From: Imtechella halotolerans
GTDB lineage: Bacteria; Bacteroidota; Bacteroidia; Flavobacteriales; Flavobacteriaceae
Assembly: GCF_028743515.2 (NCBI RefSeq)
Contig: NZ_CP117969.2
Coordinates: 1,299,001-1,363,000 of the forward strand
Reading direction: 5' to 3'
DNA length: 64,000 bases
Shown: positions 1 through 12,313 of the stretch, one piece after another
How positions within the stretch are numbered: position 1 is the first letter of the stretch
Layout of the letters: the number at the start of each line of letters is the position of its first letter
Position numbers and translations under genes: made by a program
Notes under the pieces: generated by a model
Database searches by the model: none
Told to the model about the DNA's origin: nothing
The model's input: the letters and a program-made list of their open reading frames with translations, nothing else

Positions 1-1614
<1,614 letters not shown>

Positions 1615-1672
1615 TTAAAGCAACCCACTTACTTTTTCATTTTAGAAAGCAGCTGAGTCCTCTCAATTAACA

Positions 1673-4600
1673 TCAATACTCATATTGATGTTTAATAAAA
1701 TCCTCTTCTAATATATTCTTTAAACATTGTATAAGTTCTTCTGCATTTTCAATAGAGAAAACGATAGGAGGTTTAATTTTCAAAACATTATTATCAGGCC
1801 CATCTGTACTCATTAAAATACCATAATCTTTCATCCTATTAATTACATAATCAGCTTGAGCTGCCATGGGTTTCATATGGGCATCTACAAACTCAATTCC
1901 TAAAAAAAGCCCTTGACCCCTTACATCTCCGATAATAGGAAATTCAAGTGCTAACGCCCGCAATTCAGCTTTGAGATAATTACCTACCTTTAATGCATTT
2001 TCTTGGAGTTTTTCTTCTTTTATAACTTTCATTACCGCAGTCCCGATAGCGCAAGAAACAGGATTACCGCCAAAGGTGTTGAAGTACTCCATACCATTAG
2101 CAAATTTTTCAGCGATGTCTTGAGTACAAACAACGGCTGCCAGTGGATGTCCATTCCCCAAAGGCTTACCTATAGTTACAATATCTGGAACCACATCATG
2201 AAGTTGAAATCCCCAGAAGGTCTTCCCCATTCGACCGCATCCCACTTGCACTTCATCTGAAATACAAATTCCTCCAACCTTTCTTACCGATTCATAGGCA
2301 CGTTGGAGAAATCCTTCAGGAAGTTCTATTTGTCCACCACAACTAATTATTGGTTCTATAATAAATCCACCTATCTTTCTTCCTTTTTGATGGGCATTTG
2401 ATATACACTTTTCCACTTCTAAAGCATATTTTTCTCCTGTATTATCTCCTCTATATTTTCCCCTAAAACGATCTGGTAAAGGAAATACATGAGTGAATTC
2501 AGGAGCTCCTTGTCCTCCTTTCCCATCAAACTTATAAGAACTTATATCAATACACATATTACTGTTTCCATGGTATCCTACCTCAGAGACAAGTACATCA
2601 TTGCTACCTGTGGCAGCCTTCATCATTCTAATAGCTAATTCATTGGCCTCACTTCCTGAGTTCACAAAATGAATAACACTAAGTTGAGGAGGCATTGTGG
2701 CTAAAATTTCCTTAGCTAATTCATTAATATTTTCATGTAGATACCTTGAATTTGTATTAATTAAGGCCATTTGATCTTGACCCGCTTTAACAACTTTTGG
2801 ATGTTCGTGTCCTACATGGGCAACATTGTTAACTGTATCAAGGTATTGTCTTCCATATTGGTCCATCAAAAACACCCCGTCACCTCTAACCATTTTTATG
2901 GGTTCCTTATATTGAAGGCTCAAACTTTTACCTAAGTGCATTTTTCTATAGGAGATAAGTTCCTGGTTGGCAGGGTCTAAATATTGATTTAATCCTTCCA
3001 TTTTAAAAATCAGATTCGGATCAGGACAAATACTACTCCAAAAAATACGCTCACTAGGATACGTAACGCCCGGGAAATCATTTTCATAAGTGAGCATTGA
3101 AAGCATTAGCTGAAAGTGTAAATGAGGTATCCATCCGCCATTCTCAGAAATAGCCCCTAAACTTCCTATGTAATCTCCAACATTTAAAACATCCCCGCAT
3201 TTAAGATATTGAACACTGGATTCTGATAAATGGCCATACAGTGAATAAAATGTAAATGTTTCTAATTGATGTTCAAGAATAATTAATCCACCATATCCCT
3301 TTTCTCCTTTATCAATGGTAGCCACAACAACCTTTCCTTCCAAAAAACAATGAACTGGAGTTTTTTCTGATAGCCAAAAATCAATTCCTAAATGGACTGT
3401 CCTATGCTCTTTGCCTTTGTTTCCAGTTCTTTCGTAAATCGCACTGGAATAGAATGGACGAGGCTCTAGATATCCTCCAGCAATGAGTTTATCTGGATTT
3501 TGTTTTTGCAGTGTTTTAAGTTTATATTCTATAAAATCATCATTTAAAAAATCTTCTTTGTGACCTAACCATTTGCTAGACACGCTCAAGTCGATTCCCA
3601 TTACCTCGGTGAAGGAAATTGATGGAAAAAGTGAATGTAAAGAAAAAGATTGTTGTTCAGCCCATTTCACAAATTGTTGCTCATTGGTATGTGCTGAAAA
3701 TCCGCATATCTTTCTAAAACAAACATGTGCATACTCCCGATCAATTGCATACCATTTTTGCAATAATTCCCAAGCACCTTTTTCACTAATACATAAATAT
3801 TCATTCGTTGGTTCCCTTTCTTTATTAATGGCAGATTTGGTCACTGAAATAACTAATCGCATTCCTATAGCAGTATATAAATGCGCTAATTCTTCTTCAA
3901 GTAAAGGGAAACTCTCATGATATCCTTGCACTATGGGTAATGCAGCCTCCAAGGGGTTCGCATGTTTCATAATGGCATAGGTACAAGCTACGGCTACATC
4001 ATTAATTATTTGAGTATACACGGCATCACCGAAATCAATACATGTTTGAACTGATGGATTCAAAAGATCTTTTGAAACAATTATATTATTATCATTCGCA
4101 TCATTATGAACGACTGATTTTCTTAACTGACTATAGGTGTCTTCATTTTCTTTGAAAAGCCTCTGAAAAAAAGAAGTTATTCTTGATTGCTCTCCTTTAA
4201 AATAATACCCATAGGAATAGGTCCATTCAGCCTGGGCAATATCCCACTCAAAAGTGCGACTTGCCTCTGGATGAGTGAATCCATGAAGTAGCTTTGTTAG
4301 TTTTCCGCATTGTTGACCAAGCTGATAACGTAAAGATGCTGATTGTGGATTTACTGTACTCCATATTCTACCGTCAATCCAAGTCAACATTCGCACCTTC
4401 CTTACTTCACCGAAATCATCTTTCATTTCTGAAATAGCCTCTCCATTTATTGCTCTGATTACCCTTGGTACCTTTGCAAACTCTAAAGCATTAGTTGCTA
4501 TATAATCTAATAACTGTTGTTGAAAATCTAAATAGGCATCACATTCTTGAGGACGAGAAATTTTTAATATAAAAGATTCATTTCTAGGAGTGCTGATTTT

Positions 4601-4744
4601 AAAATTAAAATCAATTTCTCCAGGTAGGGATGAAGCCTCTCCTCTAATATCAAAAATATCTAAAGCTATTTGAGCAGCTCTATCAGGGGTAATCAATATT
4701 TTAGTGTAATCCTCCATACTAGTTACTTTTGTTTGATATTTCAT
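1673..4744 (-). CDS. Three-domain fusion: APH-type kinase, M23 peptidase and class III PLP aminotransferase/phospho-lyase
   Basis: The protein has 1023 residues in three parts. Residues 1-340 resemble aminoglycoside phosphotransferase/hydroxylysine kinase, with catalytic HND..NDNN (about 213-220) and IDFGD (236-240). Residues 440-560 are an M23/LytM peptidase with intact zinc-site residues (His451, Asp455, His505, His541/His543). Residues 600-1023 are a class III PLP enzyme with GSEAN (697-701), DEVQ (830-833) and the Schiff-base Lys860 in TIGKP. Human relatives of the outer parts are HYKK and the phospho-lyases ETNPPL/PHYKPL. A kinase joined to a phospho-lyase would phosphorylate an amino alcohol and then eliminate phosphate and ammonia. 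There is no signal peptide, so it is probably cytoplasmic. Its start overlaps the GH63 stop by 26 bp. Similar fusions occur in other bacteria; the substrate here is inferred. Confidence 0.88.
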   Translation of the reverse strand: MKYQTKVTSMEDYTKILITPDRAAQIALDIFDIRGEASSLPGEIDFNFKISTPRNESFILKISRPQECDAYLDFQQQLLDYIATNALEFAKVPRVIRAINGEAISEMKDDFGEVRKVRMLTWIDGRIWSTVNPQSASLRYQLGQQCGKLTKLLHGFTHPEASRTFEWDIAQAEWTYSYGYYFKGEQSRITSFFQRLFKENEDTYSQLRKSVVHNDANDNNIIVSKDLLNPSVQTCIDFGDAVYTQIINDVAVACTYAIMKHANPLEAALPIVQGYHESFPLLEEELAHLYTAIGMRLVISVTKSAINKEREPTNEYLCISEKGAWELLQKWYAIDREYAHVCFRKICGFSAHTNEQQFVKWAEQQSFSLHSLFPSISFTEVMGIDLSVSSKWLGHKEDFLNDDFIEYKLKTLQKQNPDKLIAGGYLEPRPFYSSAIYERTGNKGKEHRTVHLGIDFWLSEKTPVHCFLEGKVVVATIDKGEKGYGGLIILEHQLETFTFYSLYGHLSESSVQYLKCGDVLNVGDYIGSLGAISENGGWIPHLHFQLMLSMLTYENDFPGVTYPSERIFWSSICPDPNLIFKMEGLNQYLDPANQELISYRKMHLGKSLSLQYKEPIKMVRGDGVFLMDQYGRQYLDTVNNVAHVGHEHPKVVKAGQDQMALINTNSRYLHENINELAKEILATMPPQLSVIHFVNSGSEANELAIRMMKAATGSNDVLVSEVGYHGNSNMCIDISSYKFDGKGGQGAPEFTHVFPLPDRFRGKYRGDNTGEKYALEVEKCISNAHQKGRKIGGFIIEPIISCGGQIELPEGFLQRAYESVRKVGGICISDEVQVGCGRMGKTFWGFQLHDVVPDIVTIGKPLGNGHPLAAVVCTQDIAEKFANGMEYFNTFGGNPVSCAIGTAVMKVIKEEKLQENALKVGNYLKAELRALALEFPIIGDVRGQGLFLGIEFVDAHMKPMAAQADYVINRMKDYGILMSTDGPDNNVLKIKPPIVFSIENAEELIQCLKNILEEDFIKHQYEY

Positions 4745-6770
4745 TGGATTTAGTAAGCATCATTATAATATGAGCAGCACTCCAACTAAAATTTTGAGCA
4801 TATAACCCCTTACCTGTAAGCGGATGATAGTTTTCTCTAATAGAAACTCCTCTTTTTAAAAGACCTTCTGCTCCATTTATTATGTTAATTGTAGCCAAAT
4901 CAGCTTCCTTATTAAAACCATAATTACGTAATCCTTTTATTCCAAAATACGCTTGATCTAACCAATTAGGCCCTCTCCAATATCCATTCATCGGATCAAA
5001 TTTTGGATGATCTTTTGCCATTGTTTGAAAAGGAACCTTAGTAAAAAACATCTCTGGATTCATCATTTTCTCCTTTACAGCCCTGGCCTGATCTAAAGAA
5101 GCCACCTTTGCCCATAATGGAGTCCAGCCTTCGCTTCCTGCACCCTTTATAAATTGAGTTCCATCTAAAGAAGTATCATAAAACCATCCATCTTCTTCAC
5201 TATAAAACTGAGTTTGTATCTTACCTCTTAACTCATCAGCTTCTTTTTGAAACCTTTTCGAATCGATGTGATTACCCAATACCAGGGCCAACTTAGAAAG
5301 ATACTCCTTTTCAGCATATAGATACGCATTAAGATCTACACTTTCTTGGTTAAGAGAAAAGGCTCCTTCACTATTTTTAAGTATTTTAGAATCGTCAAAT
5401 CGTATAGCGTTATCCATACCGCTTTCCCATTTAGCGGCAATTAAACTTCCATCAGTAGATCCAAATTCACACAAACCATCACCATCATGATCCCGTTTCA
5501 TATACCACCACTCATGATATTTTTTAAGCTTTGGATACATTTCCTTAACAAAAAGAGTATCCTTTGATATTCCAAACACCTTTGATACTGCCCATGCGGC
5601 CAAAGGTGGTTTCGTGTCTCGATAGTTATGGGCTTCAATTGTTGTATCTCTGTAGACACAATCCACAATAAAACCATCCTCCAATTGAAAATCAAACATG
5701 GCTCTGATTTGGTCCTTTGCTAACCCTTCGTTGTAAAATGAGAGTCCAACGGCATGCTTCCAGGAGTCCCAAGACCAGAACCCATGAAACCATTCATAAT
5801 GATAACTTGGAAATAATCCTTGATGTTTTAATTCCCCGGCTGGTATCCTCCAATTATTCTGTAATGTAAGTATTGATTTTGCTAATACCATTCTGTGAGC
5901 TTGACTAACTAAATCTGGATTCATATAGCCAAACACCGTTGATAGTTCTTTATTCTTTTCTATTTTTCTTTCTAGAAGTACCGCATCAAAATCAATTTCT
6001 TCCAAGTAGTTTTTCTCCTTATTCCAAGAATATTCTGGAAAAATAAACGTATTGGTAATTACTATTTTCTTAACTTCCTTAGGACCTAATTTAAACGTTG
6101 GTTTTTTAAGAGTGTATGAAGTGCTATCTGTTACTGCCAACAAGGGCCGTTCTCCAATAACTCCTATATAGCCAACAGCTTGTGATTTTTTAGACAGAAG
6201 CTTAATATAACTTCCTTCCTTTTCAAGTGTAATATCTAATCCTTCAAAAACTCTTCCGCTTACAGTTAACGTAACTTCCATACTTTGATTCGAAAGATTG
6301 GTAAGCTCTATTTGCTGTAACGCAGTATGAGGTGAACTAAAGACTAATTGCTGATTCACTGTGGCTCTCTCATTTTTAAATTCTTGCATTAAATGACTAG
6401 TATAGCTTTCTAATTGTTGGCTATCATTTTGCCAATCAATTAATGGAGTTCCATCTTTATCGGTAAGTTCAATTTGAGCTAGCTGTTTGCTTACCCATAC
6501 ACCGTTTTGCTGAGTCATAAGAAAGGGCCCAGAAAAACCTCCATAGGAAGGAAGATCACTAAAACTATACGCAAACCAAGCTCCTTGATCTGAATACATC
6601 AGCATATCTCTATCTTTTACATTCTGGGGTGTTCCTTGAAAATCTAATACATTTCGAGAAGTCTCAAGATTCAAAAATTGATTTTTATCCATCAATCCAG
6701 TGGGCTGCTTTTCACAAGAAATAAATAGTGAAAAACCCACTATACCCGTGGCAAGTGCTTTATTTATCAT
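4719..6770 (-). CDS. GH63-family alpha-glucosidase-like lipoprotein
   Basis: The protein has 683 residues and an N-terminal lipobox-type leader (SLFISC), so it is probably anchored in the periplasm or outer membrane. Residues 40-260 form a beta-rich domain and residues 290-680 an (alpha/alpha)6 barrel of the GH63/GH37 type. WSWDSW (about 332-337), WESGMDN with likely acid Asp453, YWRGPNW (about 597-603) and RENYH with likely base Glu646 fit this clan. GH63 contains enzymes acting on alpha-1,2 and alpha-1,3 glucosides, including processing glucosidase I and bacterial YgjK. It is the first gene of the leftward operon and overlaps the fusion gene, suggesting translational coupling. An alpha-mannosidase-like or mannosylglycerate-type specificity cannot be excluded. 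Confidence 0.85.
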   Translation of the reverse strand: MINKALATGIVGFSLFISCEKQPTGLMDKNQFLNLETSRNVLDFQGTPQNVKDRDMLMYSDQGAWFAYSFSDLPSYGGFSGPFLMTQQNGVWVSKQLAQIELTDKDGTPLIDWQNDSQQLESYTSHLMQEFKNERATVNQQLVFSSPHTALQQIELTNLSNQSMEVTLTVSGRVFEGLDITLEKEGSYIKLLSKKSQAVGYIGVIGERPLLAVTDSTSYTLKKPTFKLGPKEVKKIVITNTFIFPEYSWNKEKNYLEEIDFDAVLLERKIEKNKELSTVFGYMNPDLVSQAHRMVLAKSILTLQNNWRIPAGELKHQGLFPSYHYEWFHGFWSWDSWKHAVGLSFYNEGLAKDQIRAMFDFQLEDGFIVDCVYRDTTIEAHNYRDTKPPLAAWAVSKVFGISKDTLFVKEMYPKLKKYHEWWYMKRDHDGDGLCEFGSTDGSLIAAKWESGMDNAIRFDDSKILKNSEGAFSLNQESVDLNAYLYAEKEYLSKLALVLGNHIDSKRFQKEADELRGKIQTQFYSEEDGWFYDTSLDGTQFIKGAGSEGWTPLWAKVASLDQARAVKEKMMNPEMFFTKVPFQTMAKDHPKFDPMNGYWRGPNWLDQAYFGIKGLRNYGFNKEADLATINIINGAEGLLKRGVSIRENYHPLTGKGLYAQNFSWSAAHIIMMLTKSNEISNKSN

Positions 6771-6799
6771 CGTAATACGTTTTTAAAATAATAGGAGCA

Positions 6800-6860
6800 C
6801 TATGGAAAGAATTTTCCATAGAAAATCATAATGAATTGGCAACCAAAGAAAAAAGTTGCC
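6800..6860. promoter_or_regulatory. Two inverted repeats upstream of the GH63 operon
   Basis: A 9-bp perfect stem (6800-6808 with 6813-6821, loop GAAT) lies 30 bp upstream of the GH63 start. A second 6-bp stem GGCAAC/GTTGCC (6838-6843 with 6855-6860) follows. They sit between divergent operons and could be an operator or a leader hairpin. No matching regulator is known. Confidence 0.4.
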
Positions 6861-6931
6861 CTATAATGGACGTGGACTAAAATACAAAAAAATCCAAGAT
6901 CTCATATTACTCAAATGTTAATTTAAAAAAA

Positions 6932-6939
6932 TATATTTG
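6932..6939 (+). promoter_or_regulatory. Bacteroidetes-type -7 box for the ECF sigma gene
   Basis: TATATTTG followed by C matches the TAnnTTTG consensus of the Bacteroidetes housekeeping promoter and lies about 50 bp before the TTG start at 6991. No clear -33 TTG is visible 19-20 bp upstream, so this is a partial match. Confidence 0.4.
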
Positions 6940-6990
6940 CTAGAAAGCAAAAAGACTTACTAATAAAACCATTCATTATAAAAAACATCC

Positions 6991-7557
6991 TTGACCTCCC
7001 AATTCATCATAAAAGAAATTCAAAACAGAAATCAGCAGGTTTATAAAAAACTGTTTGGTGATCTCTATCGAGAACTGGTAATATATGCCAACGGATTTCT
7101 GTTCGACAAAGCCTCAAGTGAAGATATGGTTCAAGAAGTTTTTATTCATTTATGGGAACATGCGAAGGATATCACAATACGAGATTCCATCAAATCGTAT
7201 CTTTATGCCATGGTTAGGAATCGTTGTCTTAACTATTTAAAATCCATTAAGGTAAATGACTCCTTACATCTTTTGGATTTCAATAACATACTAGATACTA
7301 GTTTTGATTTAGATTCGCTTTCGTCATCCGATAAGCAAATTCTCCATAGGCAACTACAACTTGTCATTGAACAACTGCCAAAGAAAATGCAACAAATTGT
7401 TGAGATGCGTTTTGTAAACAATTATAAATATGGAGAAATTGCTGCAGAACTGGGAGTGTCTGTAAATACTGTTAAAACACAATTACAACGGGCAAAACTG
7501 AAAATTTCTGCTGCTTTAACCCAATTAATCTTGTTACTCCTACATCACCTTAACTAA
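6991..7557 (+). CDS. ECF RNA polymerase sigma factor (FecI/RpoE-like)
   Basis: This 188-residue sigma-70 family protein contains region 2 (residues about 20-85, with EDMVQEVF and the NRCLNYLK helix) and region 4 (about 130-180, with the HTH around VSVNTVKTQLQRAK). It should direct RNA polymerase to the adjacent SusC/SusD genes when released by the neighbouring FecR-like protein. The start is TTG, the only usable in-frame start. It is followed after 104 bp by the anti-sigma gene, the usual sigma, FecR, SusC, SusD order of Bacteroidetes transport loci. The upstream intergenic region is shared with the divergent GH63 operon, so both arms may respond to the same signal. Confidence 0.93.
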   Translation: MTSQFIIKEIQNRNQQVYKKLFGDLYRELVIYANGFLFDKASSEDMVQEVFIHLWEHAKDITIRDSIKSYLYAMVRNRCLNYLKSIKVNDSLHLLDFNNILDTSFDLDSLSSSDKQILHRQLQLVIEQLPKKMQQIVEMRFVNNYKYGEIAAELGVSVNTVKTQLQRAKLKISAALTQLILLLLHHLN

Positions 7558-7661
7558 GATATTTATACAGTTTTTTATTTTTTTTTAATTTTTACACAAT
7601 TTTTGTCACCCTTTTTTGAGAATTTATTGTCATACCATTAAATTGACCCAAAAAAGGAAAA

Positions 7662-8801
7662 ATGGAATTTAAGCTTATTCTAAAAAAAATAGAAGGTACT
7701 CTCTCCCCTGAGGAACAAATTATTTTTGATAATTGGTATTTGCAATCACAACGTCATAGAGATTATTTTCACAGAGTAACTCAAATGAAACAACCCATAG
7801 GTGATATTGATACACTAAAGGCATATGAAAAAATAAGTAAAAGACTATATAGGAGAAAGCCTTCAAAATTATATTACAAAATTGCAGCGGCAGCATTGCT
7901 CTTGATTCTTATTTCTTTACCATTTGTAACGAATAAAAACAATCAAAAATTCCCTCCTTCTACAAATGAAATAACAAAACCATCACAAACTCCAATACTA
8001 ATTGGAACAGACAAAGCGGTGTTAACTCTGGAAGATGGCTCAGAGATTGCCTTAGAAAAAGATGCTAATTTTCAAAACAATTATGCCAATAGTAATGGTA
8101 AAGAACTCGTTTACACCTCTAGCTCTAAGAACAACAATACTTCTTCAATTGCCTACAATACACTTTCCATACCTAGAGGAGGACAATTTTATATAGTATT
8201 ATCCGATGGGACAAAAGTTTGGCTTAATTCAGAAACTAAACTGAAATATCCCGTAACCTTTAGTCTTACAACAACCCGAAAAGTAGAATTAGTGTATGGG
8301 GAAGCCTATTTTGAAGTATCTCCTAGTACCATGAATCAAGGACAGGGTTTTACAGTTATTACTCAAGGACAGGAAGTTGAAGTACTTGGAACTCAATTTA
8401 ACATCAAAGCATATCAGGATGATAATTACATTGCTACAACACTAGTTGAAGGAAAAGTACGTATCGTTGGAGAACAAACTTCCATACAACTTCAACCAGG
8501 AATGCAATCCAAACAGGACATCAATAGCAGTAAAATTCAAAGTTTACATGTAGATATTTATAACGAGATATCGTGGAAAGAAGGATTCTTTAGTTTCAAA
8601 AATAAACCTTTGAAAGACATAGTTAAACAACTTTCAAGATGGTATAACATTGACATAGAAATCCATAATGAAAAAGCTGCTGAACTTGAATTTAATGGAG
8701 TATTTAATAAACATCAAAAACTGGAAAACATTCTTAACATAATAGAAAACACTAACGAAGCAAAATTTGAAAAAAAAGGAACTAAAATCATTATGAAGTA
8801 A
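7662..8801 (+). CDS. FecR-type transmembrane anti-sigma factor
   Basis: This 379-residue single-pass inner-membrane protein has a short cytoplasmic N-terminal sigma-binding part (about 1-85), one transmembrane helix (about 88-107), a periplasmic FecR domain (about 165-265, starting near the IPRGGQF motif) and a C-terminal DUF4974 domain (about 300-379). In this family the periplasmic part touches the STN domain of the TonB-dependent transducer and relays substrate binding to the sigma factor. It lies between the ECF sigma gene and the STN-containing SusC gene, which matches that role exactly. Start ATG 7662. Confidence 0.93.
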   Translation: MEFKLILKKIEGTLSPEEQIIFDNWYLQSQRHRDYFHRVTQMKQPIGDIDTLKAYEKISKRLYRRKPSKLYYKIAAAALLLILISLPFVTNKNNQKFPPSTNEITKPSQTPILIGTDKAVLTLEDGSEIALEKDANFQNNYANSNGKELVYTSSSKNNNTSSIAYNTLSIPRGGQFYIVLSDGTKVWLNSETKLKYPVTFSLTTTRKVELVYGEAYFEVSPSTMNQGQGFTVITQGQEVEVLGTQFNIKAYQDDNYIATTLVEGKVRIVGEQTSIQLQPGMQSKQDINSSKIQSLHVDIYNEISWKEGFFSFKNKPLKDIVKQLSRWYNIDIEIHNEKAAELEFNGVFNKHQKLENILNIIENTNEAKFEKKGTKIIMK

Positions 8802-8900
8802 CCAAAGAAAAAAATGGGGAATGGAGCTTAGACCTGGACAATTTAATACTCCACCCCCGGCCTGATTAATTAAGTAATTAACTAACCAAAATGTAAATTT

Positions 8901-11900
8901 ATGAAATCTAAATTTAACAATCTCCTTATGCGATATGGGGAGCACATTTTTATGAACATGATGAAAACATTTATCTTTTTATGTTGTTTTACAACATTCG
9001 CTTTCTCCTCTAAAGCAGGGTTTTCACAAAATTCAAAAATTGTCATTAAAACAGATTCATCACTCACAGTTGAAGAAGTTTTTGAGCTCATAAAGGAGCA
9101 AACAGAGTACACTTTTATTTATAGATCTGATTTGTTCACTAATGCTCCTAAAGTCGCTGTAAAGAAAGGAATTATTAAAACTGAGACGCTCCTTAAAAAA
9201 AGTCTTTCATATGGAAATATTATATATTCCTTTACACCGGATGGGGCCATTTTACTAGAAAAAACAACTGACAGTGGTCCTAGTGCACCCCAAATTTTAG
9301 TTTCAGGTATGGTTACTGATCATCTCGGTGCTCCTTTACCAGGGGCAACGGTTTCTATTAAAGGAAATGAAACCACAGGTACTCAAACTGATTTTGACGG
9401 AAATTACTCTATTAGAATCCCTAGTTCAAATACAATACTTGTATTTAGGTACCTTGGGTTTACAACCAAAGAAATCACTGTGGGCTCCAATACAACCATC
9501 AATGTGACACTGCAAGAAGATGCACAAAGTCTAGATGAAATTGTGGTTATTGGGTATGGTACACAGAAAAAAAGCGATGTAACAGGAGCTATAAGTACTG
9601 TCAAGAATGATCAACTTACCCAAGTAGTGACAACCAGCCCTACTGATGCACTACAAGGAAGGGTATCTGGAGTGACAGTAACCTCCTCAGGAAGTCCAGG
9701 GTCCGCAGCTGATGTAATGATTCGTGGTATTGGTACATTTGGAAGTAATCAGCCTCTTTATATTGTGGACGGTGTACAGGCTGATCCCTATTTTATTGAT
9801 GCTAATAATATTGCATCAATTGAAGTACTGAAGGATGCTGCCTCAGGAGCAATATATGGAACTAAAGCTGCCAATGGGGTCATAATTATTACCACTAAAA
9901 GAGGAAAAGAGGGTAAACCCATGGTAGAGATTAATTCTTCTATGAATTTTAATTCTCAACGAAAAGAAATGAAATTACTCGATGCAGCTGGTTATCTTAG
10001 TGTGCACAGAGCTATGTATGAAAATGCAGGTGCATCTTTACCGCAATATGTACTAAACCCGCCAACAGCTGACACTGATTGGATTGGGGAAACACACAAA
10101 TCAGGTGAACTCTATATGCTAAATGCTCGTGTAAGTGGAGCTTCCGAATTTATCAATTACAGTATTGGCGGTAGTTTTGCTGACGAAAAAGGAATACTTA
10201 TAGGCTCTGAGTTTATGAAAAAAGGGTTGGTTGCTAATTTAGGCATCTCCAAGGGCAAGTTAAAGGCGGATATTAACCTAAACTATAACGAAACCTACAG
10301 AGAAGGGTTTAAATTCTCCCTGAGAGAAACTTTCCAAATATCCCCTCTTATCCCAATTTACGATCCTACCAAACAATCTGGATATGGATACAGAAGTGGT
10401 GATTTACCTGATCATAGAAACCCAATTGCTGAGGATCATTTTCTAAATGGCTACAATAAATCAAAATACTTTCTAGGAAATTTCGGATTAACCTATGAAG
10501 TTGTAAAGGGATTATATGCTAAAGCCAATTTTTCAGTTTCAAACCTAAACAGTTATACTTTTAATTTTAATCAGCCTTTTAGAGCCAGAGATGTTCAAGA
10601 AGAAGGGCGAGAATATGCTTTCATTTCTGAAAGAAACAGTGAAGAAAGAAGAATCAATCAAGAATACACCTTAAATTACAATTTCGATGTTAAGGAGCAT
10701 GCTTTTTCACTATTAGCAGGATACCAGCGTATTTTAGAGCCCTATCGTTATACCTATGCACAGGCCGAAGGATATAAAATAGAAAAGGATGAAGACGGAA
10801 ATGACATTAAAGTTCCAGCGAACATACTTGATCCCTCTTTCAACACCCTAAGTGCTTTTGGTGATGGAACCTATTCAGCATCTGGCTCCCGAGCCGAATA
10901 TTCACTTGTTTCACATTTTGGAAGAGTTAACTATTCTTTTAAAGATCGATACCTGGTACAGGCTAGTGTTCGTAAAGATGGTAGTTCTAAATTTGGTAGA
11001 AACTATCGATATGGAAATTTCCCTTCATTCGCATTAGGATGGAAAATTACAGGGGAAGATTTTATGAAAGATCAAGAGTTATTTAACTTTTTAAAATTAA
11101 GATATAGTTGGGGACAAGCTGGTAATGATTCCGCATTAAATTACTATAGTTATATCGCTCTAATTTCTCAAGGTAAAAGTCAAGACGATGGAGGCTATGT
11201 TTTTGGAGATCCTCAGACTTCACATCAAGGAGGTATTGCTACCATGCTTGAGAACGACAATTTAAAATGGGAAACCAACACCTCATCCAATATCGGTATT
11301 GATTTTGCTAGTTTAGAAAACAAATTACAAGGTGCAATTAACTACTACAGTAGTAACACTAGTGATCTATTAATTACCAAGGTATTGCAAGGATCAGGAG
11401 GTCTTGATAATCCTATTATTAATGTAGGTGAGTTTAAAAATAGTGGACTTGAATTTGAGTTAGGATATACCAATAAAGAACATGCCTTTCAATATAATGC
11501 CTTTGCAACTTTTACCACCATTAACAGTGAAGTTGTACGCCTGAGTAGCAAGGACCAGGTAATTTATGGGGTAGGACTTAAATTTGGATCTGATCATTTT
11601 GCCAATCAAACCCGTGTTGGATATGAACCAGGAGCATTTTTCCTTCCTGTGGCTAGTGGAATTTTCCAGAATCAAGCAGAAATAGATGCACATAACTTAA
11701 ATGGTAGTCCTATACAACCAGCAGCAGAACCTGGTGATATTCGATTTATTGATCAAAATAATGACGGAACCATTGATGAAAAGGATGCTATCTATCAGGG
11801 AAGTGCAATTCCAAAATTTGAGTATAGCTTAAACCTGGGCTCGAACTACAAAAACTTTGATTTTAATGTATTTTTCCAAGGTGTAGGTGGAAATAAAATC

Positions 11901-12302
11901 TATAATGGAAATAGTTTTGAAATGCTAGGAATGGATAGTGGCAGAAATTTCAGAACAGAAACTCTCAATGCATGGACCCCTAGTAATACAAATACTAATA
12001 TGCCAAGGGCAGTATTGGGTGACCCTAATGGAAATAATCGCGCTTCTACCCGATTCCTTCACAAAGGAGATTATCTAAGACTAAAAACAATTCAACTAGG
12101 TTATACCCTCCCTAAAGAGGTGAGTTCTAAACTGTTGGTTGAAAAATTCAGAATGTATATTACCGGACAGAATTTGGTTACCTTCAGTAACTATGATGGA
12201 CTTGATCCTGAAGTGGGTGGATCTATAATATCTAGAGGTATTGACCGCGATTTATATCCAAAGAACAAGTCTATAATTTTAGGAGTACAATTACAATTTT
12301 AA
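8901..12302 (+). CDS. SusC/RagA-type TonB-dependent outer-membrane transducer with STN domain
   Basis: The 1133-residue protein has a signal peptide (hydrophobic stretch about residues 20-37 ending near GFSQ), an STN domain (about 48-118), a carboxypeptidase-regulatory-like beta domain (about 132-215), a TonB plug beginning near DEIVVIGYGTQ (about 213-335) and a 22-strand barrel. It takes up a ligand captured by the SusD partner using TonB energy. The STN domain marks it as a signalling transducer that contacts FecR. The SusD gene follows after 11 bp. The ATG at 8901 gives a long pre-signal extension; Met18 (8952) is an alternative start. The ligand is not determined by sequence. Confidence 0.95.
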   Translation: MKSKFNNLLMRYGEHIFMNMMKTFIFLCCFTTFAFSSKAGFSQNSKIVIKTDSSLTVEEVFELIKEQTEYTFIYRSDLFTNAPKVAVKKGIIKTETLLKKSLSYGNIIYSFTPDGAILLEKTTDSGPSAPQILVSGMVTDHLGAPLPGATVSIKGNETTGTQTDFDGNYSIRIPSSNTILVFRYLGFTTKEITVGSNTTINVTLQEDAQSLDEIVVIGYGTQKKSDVTGAISTVKNDQLTQVVTTSPTDALQGRVSGVTVTSSGSPGSAADVMIRGIGTFGSNQPLYIVDGVQADPYFIDANNIASIEVLKDAASGAIYGTKAANGVIIITTKRGKEGKPMVEINSSMNFNSQRKEMKLLDAAGYLSVHRAMYENAGASLPQYVLNPPTADTDWIGETHKSGELYMLNARVSGASEFINYSIGGSFADEKGILIGSEFMKKGLVANLGISKGKLKADINLNYNETYREGFKFSLRETFQISPLIPIYDPTKQSGYGYRSGDLPDHRNPIAEDHFLNGYNKSKYFLGNFGLTYEVVKGLYAKANFSVSNLNSYTFNFNQPFRARDVQEEGREYAFISERNSEERRINQEYTLNYNFDVKEHAFSLLAGYQRILEPYRYTYAQAEGYKIEKDEDGNDIKVPANILDPSFNTLSAFGDGTYSASGSRAEYSLVSHFGRVNYSFKDRYLVQASVRKDGSSKFGRNYRYGNFPSFALGWKITGEDFMKDQELFNFLKLRYSWGQAGNDSALNYYSYIALISQGKSQDDGGYVFGDPQTSHQGGIATMLENDNLKWETNTSSNIGIDFASLENKLQGAINYYSSNTSDLLITKVLQGSGGLDNPIINVGEFKNSGLEFELGYTNKEHAFQYNAFATFTTINSEVVRLSSKDQVIYGVGLKFGSDHFANQTRVGYEPGAFFLPVASGIFQNQAEIDAHNLNGSPIQPAAEPGDIRFIDQNNDGTIDEKDAIYQGSAIPKFEYSLNLGSNYKNFDFNVFFQGVGGNKIYNGNSFEMLGMDSGRNFRTETLNAWTPSNTNTNMPRAVLGDPNGNNRASTRFLHKGDYLRLKTIQLGYTLPKEVSSKLLVEKFRMYITGQNLVTFSNYDGLDPEVGGSIISRGIDRDLYPKNKSIILGVQLQF

Positions 12303-12313
12303 ATTAGATTCAG

